This document shows, in pieces, positions 7,419 through 13,700 of a DNA stretch of 13,700 nucleotides. Numbering within the stretch: the first letter of the stretch is position 1; each line of letters begins with the position of its first letter. Under the pieces are notes generated by a model. It was given only the letters and a program-made list of their open reading frames with translations, was not told where the DNA came from and ran no database searches. Location of the stretch: NCBI GenBank assembly GCA_038214295.1, contig JBBQSA010000069.1, positions 1 through 13,700 on the forward strand, written 5' to 3'. Source of the DNA: SHZI01 sp038214295. GTDB taxonomy: Bacteria; Pseudomonadota; Gammaproteobacteria; Steroidobacterales; GCA-2729495. Both the position numbers and the translations under genes were made by a program.

Positions 7419-8627
7419 CTACGGCGTGGTGTCATCCGGCCTGACCGGCAGGTGCAGCACGAGGGGAATCGCGACCAGCGAGATTCCCACCAGGAGCAGC
7501 ACTGTCGGACCGTAGCCGATGACTCCCTCGGCCCTGCCTCCAAAAAAACCGGCACCCGCCTCGCAGGCGTTGGTCATCGCCATGAAAATGGAAAACCGGG
7601 TGGCGGCAAGCTCGCCGCGAGCGAGGCCCATGAACAGGGCATAGGAAGCCGCCGTGAGAAACCCGATCCCGACGTAGACAAGGACCATCCACGCGACCAG
7701 CACCTGCACGCCAGGCATCTTGTCCAGCCACAACAGGCCGCCCAGGGCGCCGGCGAGAATGGCCACGGCGAGCACTCCGGTGACAGTTCCCTGCGCCGGG
7801 CGCAGGCGATCGGTGACCCGGCCGCTGGCGAGCGCACCCGCCACGAGTCCGGCCGGTGCCAGGGCGCCGAAGAAGCTCGATAGCTGGCCGTCGCTGGCGC
7901 CGTACTGCACGAGCAGGGGCCCGATCGCGACGCCAAGGAACTCGAAGCCCGCGCCGGCCGTCAGTGCCACGCCGATGGCGAGCAGCGCCCCGCGACCGGA
8001 GATCGCGGCAAGCCACGCCGCCGGTGTCGGCGGCGCCGACGCCACGGCCGACGCCCGCGGCACGGCCTGCACCACCAGCCACATGGGCAGCAGGATGGCG
8101 AGACTGACGACCAGAACCGGCGCGGCGGGCCCGAAGCGGCTGGCCAGTGCGACGGTGCCCGCCGCGACGACTGCCCGGCCAGTCAGCATGCCCGCCTGCA
8201 TCGCGCCGTTGACGCGGCCGAGTTCTTCGGGCGGCACGCTGCGGATTGCCAGCGTATCGATCGCGACATCCTGGGTTGCAGCGCACGCGGCGTGGGCCAC
8301 CAGCAGGGCCGTGAGCAGCGGCAAATCGTTCGGCCAGTCCACCCAGGCGACCGCCGCGAGACTGCAGACCATCGCGGACTGGCTGACCACAATCCAGGAC
8401 CGCAACCCGCCCCCGCGGGCCAGGCTCGCATCAATGACGGGACCGGCGAGGAACTTGAGTACCCAGGGGAGAGTGGCGGCGGCCGTCACCGCGGTAATCG
8501 CTGCGACGCTCACGCCCTGCCGGGCGAGCAGGGTCGGCAGGGCCCACCAGATGAAGCCCATGGGCGCCCCTTCGCTCGCGTACAGGGCGGCGAAGAACCA
8601 GCGCCGGCCAGCCGGTGATGCCAGCAT
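7419..8627 (-). CDS. Major facilitator superfamily transporter, AmpG-like
   Basis: A 402-residue inner-membrane protein with about 12 hydrophobic segments. The N-terminal part (SEGAPMGFIWWALPTLLA, then LPWVLKFLAGPVIDA at 53-67) follows the AmpG pattern, in which a similar PYTLKFLWAPLMD motif ends helix 2. AmpG imports anhydromuropeptides for cell-wall recycling. Related AmpG-like proteins carry siderophores or other substrates, so the substrate here is open. The frame is open up to a TTG at 8672, exactly at the divergent gene's start, with a GTG at 8639. I chose ATG 8627 because it precedes the first conserved residues, although no clear ribosome binding site is visible at any candidate. The GNAT-nitrilase gene follows on the same strand 60 bp downstream. 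Uptake followed by amide hydrolysis would make sense but is inferred. Confidence 0.85.
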   Translation of the reverse strand: MLASPAGRRWFFAALYASEGAPMGFIWWALPTLLARQGVSVAAITAVTAAATLPWVLKFLAGPVIDASLARGGGLRSWIVVSQSAMVCSLAAVAWVDWPNDLPLLTALLVAHAACAATQDVAIDTLAIRSVPPEELGRVNGAMQAGMLTGRAVVAAGTVALASRFGPAAPVLVVSLAILLPMWLVVQAVPRASAVASAPPTPAAWLAAISGRGALLAIGVALTAGAGFEFLGVAIGPLLVQYGASDGQLSSFFGALAPAGLVAGALASGRVTDRLRPAQGTVTGVLAVAILAGALGGLLWLDKMPGVQVLVAWMVLVYVGIGFLTAASYALFMGLARGELAATRFSIFMAMTNACEAGAGFFGGRAEGVIGYGPTVLLLVGISLVAIPLVLHLPVRPDDTTP

Positions 8628-8659
8628 CCGGCCGGTCACCGCTAGGCGCCCAGCGCCGG

Positions 8660-8665
8660 TACAAT
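8660..8665 (+). promoter_or_regulatory. Candidate -10 box (TACAAT) implying a leaderless mRNA
   Basis: TACAAT matches the -10 consensus at five of six positions and ends six bases before ATG 8672. Transcription would then begin at or within a base or two of the A of the start codon. No Shine-Dalgarno sequence lies upstream of that ATG, which fits leaderless translation. No convincing -35 was found. Confidence 0.4.
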
Positions 8666-8671
8666 CAGCCA

Positions 8672-10387
8672 ATGATTAACCCCTGGTCCTTCGAATTCCT
8701 GCGCTCGCAGATCGTCGGCATCGACTCGTCCTTCGAAACGCCGTTTGGGCAGCGAATGCTCGTCTACTGCGACTATACGGCCTCGGGCCGCTGCGTCACG
8801 TTCATCGAACGCTACGTGCAGTGCCTGCAGCGCAACTATGCCAACACCCACACTGAGGATGACATCACGGGCCGCAGCATGAGCCGGCTGCTGCACGCGG
8901 CCGAGACGACGATCAAGCGCGCTGTGAACGCCGGGCCCCGCGGCCGGATCGTCGCCTGCGGCACGGGCGCGACCGGCGCCATCGACAAGCTTCAGCAGAT
9001 ACTCGGGGTGGCCCTCCCGCCCGCCACGCGGAAGGCCGCCGGCTCGCTGCTGCGCGCTTTTCTCGGGAAGCAGACTTTCGAAGAGTTCCAGCGCTTCCAC
9101 GAGGCGCGGCAGGCCGTGGTCTTCGTCGGGCCCTATGAACACCACTCCAACGAGGTCACCTGGCGCCAGGGCCTCGCCACTGTTGTCGAGGTCAATCTTG
9201 CGCCGGACGGGGGCATCGACCTCGATCACCTCGAAAAGCTGCTGAAGGACCCCGCCTACCAGGGGCGCCTGCGGATCGGCTCCTTCTCCGCGGCCTCGAA
9301 CGTGACCGGCATGCGCTCACCCATCGCCCGGATTGCCCGGCTGCTGCATGCCCACGACGCCTACGCGTGCTTCGACTACGCCGCGAGCGCGCCGTACGTC
9401 GAGATCGACATGAACCCGGAGCCGGGACCTGAAGGCGGCGATCCGACACTGGACGCCGTGTTCCTGTCACCCCACAAGTTCCTGGGTGGCCCCGGGTCCA
9501 GCGGCGTCCTCGTCTTCAACGACAGGCTGTACCCCCAGGACCTGCCGCCGAGCATCGGCGGTGGCGGCACCGTGGATTACGTGAGCCCGGTGGACCAGGA
9601 TTTCATCCGCGACATCGAGGAGCGGGAGAAAGCCGGTACGCCCGGCGTCCTGCAGACCCTGAAGGCGGCACTCGCGCTTGACCTCAAGAGCCGCATCGGC
9701 GCCCAGCGGATCGACGCCCGCGAGCAGGAACTGCTGGGCCGGGCGATGCAACGCTGGGCCCGGAACCCGGGAATAGAGATGCTGGGCAATACGGACCCGG
9801 CCCGGCGCATCGGCATCGTTTCGTTCAACCTGCGGGACCCCCGCGGCCTCTACCTGCACCCGAAGGCTGTAACGGTCCTGCTGAACGATCTCTTCGGGAT
9901 CCAGTCCCGGGCGGGCTGCTCCTGCGCCGGCCCCTATGGCCACCGGCTGCTCGGCATCGACAATTCCACGTCCCAGCTCTACCGCGACTGGGTGCGCAAG
10001 GGCTTCCAGGGCATCAAGCCGGGCTGGTGCCGTATCGGCTTCCACTACACGATGGACGACGCCGAGGCGGACTTCATCATGGCCGCCGTTGAGTTCGTCG
10101 CGGAATTCGGCTACCGCTTCCTGCGCCTGTATGACTTCGATCCGGCCACGGGTCTCTGGTCCCATCGCGGCTACCGGGAACACCACGACGAGTTCTCCCT
10201 GGAAGAGGCACTGAAGGCGACTGGCTGTGACGCCACCGCGCTGCCGCTGGCGACGCGGACCCGGATCTACGCAGACAACCTGGCCGAAGCGCGGCGTTGG
10301 GCCGAACAGCTCGGCGAGCCCCCATCCAGGGCACCACAGGACGCCGCCAGCCAGTTTGGCGAGTTGCAGTTCTTCCACGCCGGCTAG
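8672..10387 (+). CDS. Class V aminotransferase-fold PLP enzyme, cysteine desulfurase-like with C-terminal extension
   Basis: A 571-residue PLP-dependent enzyme. Motifs in order: CDYTASGR (33-40) near the N-terminus, the phosphate-binding GTGATGAID (97-105), EHHSN with a His likely to stack on PLP (156-160), FDYAAS with the pyridine-nitrogen Asp (D235), and SPHKFLGG with the Schiff-base Lys K269. SRAGCSCAGPYGH carries C416 and C418 where cysteine desulfurases place the sulfur-accepting Cys, so desulfurase or selenocysteine lyase activity is possible. The usual family length is about 400 residues. Here an extra segment near residues 115-150 and a C-terminal part of about 90-120 residues, with no motif I know, add the rest. 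The frame opens at 8615, but ATG 8672 begins the conserved part. It stands alone on its strand, divergent from the MFS gene, and no sulfur-carrier or Fe-S assembly gene is nearby. Confidence 0.87.
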   Translation: MINPWSFEFLRSQIVGIDSSFETPFGQRMLVYCDYTASGRCVTFIERYVQCLQRNYANTHTEDDITGRSMSRLLHAAETTIKRAVNAGPRGRIVACGTGATGAIDKLQQILGVALPPATRKAAGSLLRAFLGKQTFEEFQRFHEARQAVVFVGPYEHHSNEVTWRQGLATVVEVNLAPDGGIDLDHLEKLLKDPAYQGRLRIGSFSAASNVTGMRSPIARIARLLHAHDAYACFDYAASAPYVEIDMNPEPGPEGGDPTLDAVFLSPHKFLGGPGSSGVLVFNDRLYPQDLPPSIGGGGTVDYVSPVDQDFIRDIEEREKAGTPGVLQTLKAALALDLKSRIGAQRIDAREQELLGRAMQRWARNPGIEMLGNTDPARRIGIVSFNLRDPRGLYLHPKAVTVLLNDLFGIQSRAGCSCAGPYGHRLLGIDNSTSQLYRDWVRKGFQGIKPGWCRIGFHYTMDDAEADFIMAAVEFVAEFGYRFLRLYDFDPATGLWSHRGYREHHDEFSLEEALKATGCDATALPLATRTRIYADNLAEARRWAEQLGEPPSRAPQDAASQFGELQFFHAG

Positions 10388-10463
10388 TGCCTCTCGCTGA
10401 CAGCCAGCCCTGCCGCCGCGGCCCCGGTGGCCACCCCCGGGCAGCCACAGCCACGCTCCAGCG

Positions 10464-11966
10464 CTACGCCGCGCGGCTGAACAACTTGCCCGTGAATATC
10501 TTCCCCAGGTGCAGGAGGTTGTTGGTCGTCCAGTAGAGCACCATCCCCGCCGGGAAGGTGTAGAGCAGCACGAAGAACAGCGCGCCCATGCCGTACAGGC
10601 GCAGGCGCTGTCCGCCGCGCAGTTCCGCCGAGAGGCTGGCGTCCTCCTGCAGGCGGGCCGCCAGGATCGTAAAGGCGGTCATCAGCACGGGAAGCAGGTT
10701 CAGGTGCCCGCCGAAGAACGGCAGGACGGCCGGAAGGCTGGCGGCCCGGTCGGGCAGCGCCAGGTCCTGCGCCCACAGGAATGGCGCGCCACTGAGCCCG
10801 AAGTTCTCGCCCAGCATGTCGAAGGCAGCGATGAAGACCGGGATCTGCACGAGGAAGCCCGCGAGGCTCTTCAACGTGTAGAACTGGCTGACGCCGTGCT
10901 TACGGTAGACCTCCAGCGTGCGATTGTGGGCCTCCTCCCCCCTGAACTCGCGCTTGATGGCCGCGAGCTCGGGCGCCAGCAGGCTCTGCTGGCGATGGAC
11001 GTCCGCCTGCCAGCGCTCGGCGATCCAGGTGAGCGGCCACATCAGCACTTTGACTGACAGGGACAGGAGCATGATGGCGAGACCCCAGCTGCCGACCAGC
11101 CCTTGCCAGAACGCGAGGATCCAGGCGAGGCCGTTGGCGAGTGCCCGTAGCCAGTTCCAGAGCCCGGCGTAGAGCATGCGCGTCAGTTCCGGCGCCACGG
11201 TGCGCAGCCCGGCCGGCTCCACCGGCCCGCCGTAGAACCGCAGTTCGACGCTGCCGGCGCCCACGCTGTCCCGCCCGATGGCGAGCACGGGGGCTTTGGG
11301 CTCCGGCTCGGAGGCCGTCAGGCGCAGCGGCGCACCGGCCTGGACGAGTACGGCCCAGAAGCGGCCCCGAATTCCGGCCCACTCCCCCGCGGGCAGCAGG
11401 CTGTCATGCACTTCGTCGCCCTCCGCCGCGAGCGTCTGCTGGCCGTCCGCGCTGACCTGCACGGCCCTGGCATCCGTGTAGATCGCCGCGAGACCGGGGA
11501 GCGGCTCGCCAGCCAGCGCCGGACCACCGCGCATCTCGACGCGGGCGCCCGCGGGGATCTGCAGGGAAGCGCTGAGGGTGCGACCGTCCGCGCCGAGACG
11601 GTAGCGATGCACCAGACGGATGCCGCCAACCGGCGCCCTGGAGGTCAGCAGCAGCGTGCCGCCGCCGGGGGACGCGCGCACATCGGGATCGTATTCCAGG
11701 TTCTCCAGCTCACGGGTCGCCGCCTCGTCGCCGGGCACCCGCCACCCGAGCCGGCTGTTGCCTCCGGTCGGGCCCAGCAGGGTTCGTGGCTGCTCGCCGG
11801 GCACGCACAGGGCACGGCAGCTTTCCCAGCGTCCCGGCAGCCCGCCCGTGAGATTGATGAGCACCTGCTGCCGCTCGCCGGACAGGGCAATGGCAGCCGC
11901 ATGGCCTGCCAGGGGGACCAGGGCGATGACTGTGGCGGCCAGCAGGGCGAGACCAGCCCGCTTCAT
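10464..11966 (-). CDS. YidC/Oxa1-family membrane insertase paralogue (divergent)
   Basis: A 500-residue inner-membrane protein of the YidC family, which inserts and folds membrane proteins. Residues 1-23 look like a cleavable signal peptide (MKRAGLALLA..., AGHAAA) rather than the uncleaved first helix of E. coli YidC. Residues about 25-260 form a beta-rich periplasmic domain, as in Gram-negative YidC. The conserved core follows: GSWGLAIMLLSLSVKVLMWPLT (292-313), a charged cytoplasmic loop, LVQIPVFIAAFDML (372-385), APFLWAQDLALPD (394-406) and FPAGMVLYWTTNNLL (471-485). The groove arginine (R366 in E. coli, in IVRGIMYPLT) is Lys306 here. The gene is not in the usual rpmH-rnpA-yidC-mnmE setting, so it is probably a second copy. 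ATG 11966 overlaps the stop of the upstream YejM-like gene (ATGA), which means the two are coupled and probably made in fixed ratio. Confidence 0.9.
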   Translation of the reverse strand: MKRAGLALLAATVIALVPLAGHAAAIALSGERQQVLINLTGGLPGRWESCRALCVPGEQPRTLLGPTGGNSRLGWRVPGDEAATRELENLEYDPDVRASPGGGTLLLTSRAPVGGIRLVHRYRLGADGRTLSASLQIPAGARVEMRGGPALAGEPLPGLAAIYTDARAVQVSADGQQTLAAEGDEVHDSLLPAGEWAGIRGRFWAVLVQAGAPLRLTASEPEPKAPVLAIGRDSVGAGSVELRFYGGPVEPAGLRTVAPELTRMLYAGLWNWLRALANGLAWILAFWQGLVGSWGLAIMLLSLSVKVLMWPLTWIAERWQADVHRQQSLLAPELAAIKREFRGEEAHNRTLEVYRKHGVSQFYTLKSLAGFLVQIPVFIAAFDMLGENFGLSGAPFLWAQDLALPDRAASLPAVLPFFGGHLNLLPVLMTAFTILAARLQEDASLSAELRGGQRLRLYGMGALFFVLLYTFPAGMVLYWTTNNLLHLGKIFTGKLFSRAA

Positions 11967-13700
11967 CGGTAAAAGCGCCGCATCTCGCGCATGGACTCCT
12001 CGATCAGTTTCGGGTTGAGACTGGCATCCGCGGGAGGCCGGTAGTCCGGACCCAGCACCTCCGCGAACCCGCCGGGCTCGGAGATCATCACGCGGTCGGG
12101 CTCCAGGATCGCGTGGGCGTGGTAACTGCCGGCGACGATCCAGTCCCAGGACACGCCGTCGAAGAGGTTACGACCGACGCTGTAGTCAGACGGCGGGTTC
12201 GTGCAGCCAAACAGCCCCTGCAGCAGGGTTGCCGGCAGGTCCTGGTGGGCACTCCGGTGCTCGAACACCCGGGCAGGCCGGCCGGGCCAGTGCATGAGCA
12301 GCGTCGCGTGCAGCTGGTAGCGCCCGAAGTTGCTCGCATGACCGTAGTAGCCGAGCCCCAGGTCGTCGAACTCGTAGCCGTGATCGCTGGTGATCATCAC
12401 CAGGGTGTTGTCCTGCAGGCCTGCGGCAGCGAGGGCGGCCAGCACCCGGCTCACCTCCCCGTCGACCATGTGCACCCCGTTGCGGTACTGGAGCCAGCGA
12501 CTCCGGGCCTTCTCGTTGCCGGCATAGCGGCCGTCCGGGACCAGAGCGACCTGCCCCGTCCCCTCGGTGAGGGGCGGGTCGTAGTAAAGGAACGCGAAGA
12601 AGGGCCGGGTTCCCCGCTGTGGCAGCCACCGGAGCCACTCGTCACTCACGGTCCGGTTCTTCACGACACCGCTCTCCTCCGATTCCGGCTTGAGCCCGGG
12701 CACGCCGGCAAACGCCGTGCGGTCGATGAGCGTGGGACTGCCGTAACCGACGGCACTGGAGGTCATCATCGTGTAACCCTGGCGACGGAACTCGTCCATG
12801 AGCACGGGCGGCTTCTGGATGTCGTAGAAGGACTGCCAGTAGGTGCTCGGCAGCCCGTAGTACAGCGAGAACAGGCCCATCCGGGACGAGTTGCCGCCAC
12901 TCCAGTTGTTGGCGAAATTCTGGCCGGAGCCCCTGAACGCCGCGATCGTCGGGCTCGTGCCCGGGTCGATGGCGTCGGGCCGGAGCGCATCGATGAGGAT
13001 CCAGAGGACGTTCATCGTCTTGCCGGTCGGGGCCGCGCACTGGAGCGGGTGCAAGGGGTAGTTGAGGTCGCCACTGGCCGTGGCACTCCCTTCGCGAAGC
13101 AACCGGGCCTGGCGCACACGCGCTTCGTCGAGCCAGCCGAGCTTCGCCAGCGTGCGCTTCCCGTGCAGCGGAAAGTACAGCGGGATCCGGCCGGTGAACC
13201 GCGTGATCGGGCTATAGGCCAGCGCGTCTGCCCAGAAGTGCAGGCCCTGGCTGCCCAGCCAGCAGACAACCAGGACGGCGGCGACGGGCCGTCCCAGCGC
13301 CGGTCGCGGGCGGCCTGCCAGCCAGCGCCGCAGCAAGCCCGCCAGGAGCGACTCGAACACCAGGGCAATGACCAGCACGAGCCCGCTGAATACCCAGGTC
13401 GCCGTCTCGAACAGTGCCGCCGTAAACAGGCTCAGGTGGAACTGCCGTTCGACGAACAGGTTGGAATCGAGGATCAGCAGGGCGAGGCCGGTGGCCCCAA
13501 ACAGTACCGCCAGCGGCATCACGACCCGCCGCTCCGGCCACAGCGTGATCAGTGGCCCGAGAACGAGGAACGGCAGGACGATCGCCAGCACGGCGCAGTG
13601 GCCCACCAGCGTGAGCGGCACGTACAGGTAGGCCAGCGCCGCGTCCGGCCACGACCACCCCGGCAGGTAGCGCAAGGTCACGAGGAGGTAGAGCCCGGCG
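11963..13700 (-). CDS. YejM/PbgA/LapC-like inner-membrane sulfatase-fold protein, 5' end cut by window edge
   Basis: The N-terminal half has hydrophobic helices; the C-terminal half is a periplasmic alkaline-phosphatase/sulfatase fold. In E. coli this protein senses LPS and controls LpxC degradation through LapB/FtsH. Shared features: RYLPGWSWPD early on, LLILDSNLF after helix 3, HFWADALAYSPITR before the linker and YPLHPLQC before the sulfatase domain. Numbering from GTG 13681, the first in-window start: IDALRPD (D231), SGGNSSRMGLFSLYYG (261-276), TSDHGYEFDD (D433, H434) and AHQDLPATLL (H479, D481). These are the expected places for metal and nucleophile residues (S265 or S266); the E. coli protein appears to lack the SDHG-type site. 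The frame stays open to the edge and reads like further family sequence (LYLL), so the true start is outside. The insertase gene overlaps its stop. Confidence 0.88.
   Translation of the reverse strand, partial: AGLYLLVTLRYLPGWSWPDAALAYLYVPLTLVGHCAVLAIVLPFLVLGPLITLWPERRVVMPLAVLFGATGLALLILDSNLFVERQFHLSLFTAALFETATWVFSGLVLVIALVFESLLAGLLRRWLAGRPRPALGRPVAAVLVVCWLGSQGLHFWADALAYSPITRFTGRIPLYFPLHGKRTLAKLGWLDEARVRQARLLREGSATASGDLNYPLHPLQCAAPTGKTMNVLWILIDALRPDAIDPGTSPTIAAFRGSGQNFANNWSGGNSSRMGLFSLYYGLPSTYWQSFYDIQKPPVLMDEFRRQGYTMMTSSAVGYGSPTLIDRTAFAGVPGLKPESEESGVVKNRTVSDEWLRWLPQRGTRPFFAFLYYDPPLTEGTGQVALVPDGRYAGNEKARSRWLQYRNGVHMVDGEVSRVLAALAAAGLQDNTLVMITSDHGYEFDDLGLGYYGHASNFGRYQLHATLLMHWPGRPARVFEHRSAHQDLPATLLQGLFGCTNPPSDYSVGRNLFDGVSWDWIVAGSYHAHAILEPDRVMISEPGGFAEVLGPDYRPPADASLNPKLIEESMREMRRFYR

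Noticed and set aside
10388..10463. Intrinsic terminator between the PLP enzyme and the insertase gene
   Set aside because: The 76-bp gap is GC-rich with short complementary pieces, but no stable stem followed by a T-tract on either strand.

Overview
The window is high-GC bacterial DNA, most likely from a gammaproteobacterium. The best taxonomic marker is the gene at the right edge, which resembles YejM/PbgA/LapC, an inner-membrane protein typical of Gammaproteobacteria. The codon usage and the PAS-PAS-GGDEF-EAL architecture at the left edge fit this. No rRNA, tRNA, CRISPR array, integrase or intact transposase was seen. Genes are densely packed, and nearly all of the window is coding except about 410 bp between 2634 and 3041.

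Layout, left to right. (1) A large c-di-GMP turnover protein on the minus strand runs off the left edge (1-2633). (2) A non-coding stretch (2634-3041) holds two copies of a 25-bp AT-richer repeat, a set of small overlapping inverted repeats, and a perfect 14-bp-stem hairpin just upstream of the next gene. (3) A plus-strand cluster follows: an NCS1 cytosine/purine-permease-like transporter (3042-4412), a metallo-beta-lactamase-fold hydrolase overlapping it by ATGA (4409-5218), and a small membrane protein of unknown function (5252-5803). (4) A minus-strand pair is made of an AmpG-like MFS transporter (7419-8627) followed by a GNAT acetyltransferase-nitrilase fusion (5805-7358). (5) A plus-strand PLP enzyme of the class V aminotransferase/cysteine desulfurase fold (8672-10387) has a C-terminal extension and possibly a leaderless mRNA. 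(6) A minus-strand pair is made of the YejM/PbgA-like sulfatase-fold protein (11963 to the right edge) overlapping by ATGA with a divergent YidC/Oxa1-type insertase (10464-11966).

How the genes may work together. The transporter and MBL hydrolase look like an uptake-plus-hydrolysis pair for a small, perhaps nucleobase-like, compound; this is inference from translational coupling. The MFS and GNAT-nitrilase genes may likewise form a transport/processing operon for an amide or muropeptide-like substrate. The most unusual unit is the YejM-like/YidC-like pair. The insertase has Lys where YidC has its conserved groove Arg and seems to have a cleavable signal peptide. The YejM-like protein keeps acidic and His residues at metal-site positions that the E. 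coli protein appears to have lost. The pair could be an envelope-biogenesis or LPS-sensing module with a dedicated insertase, but this is a hypothesis.
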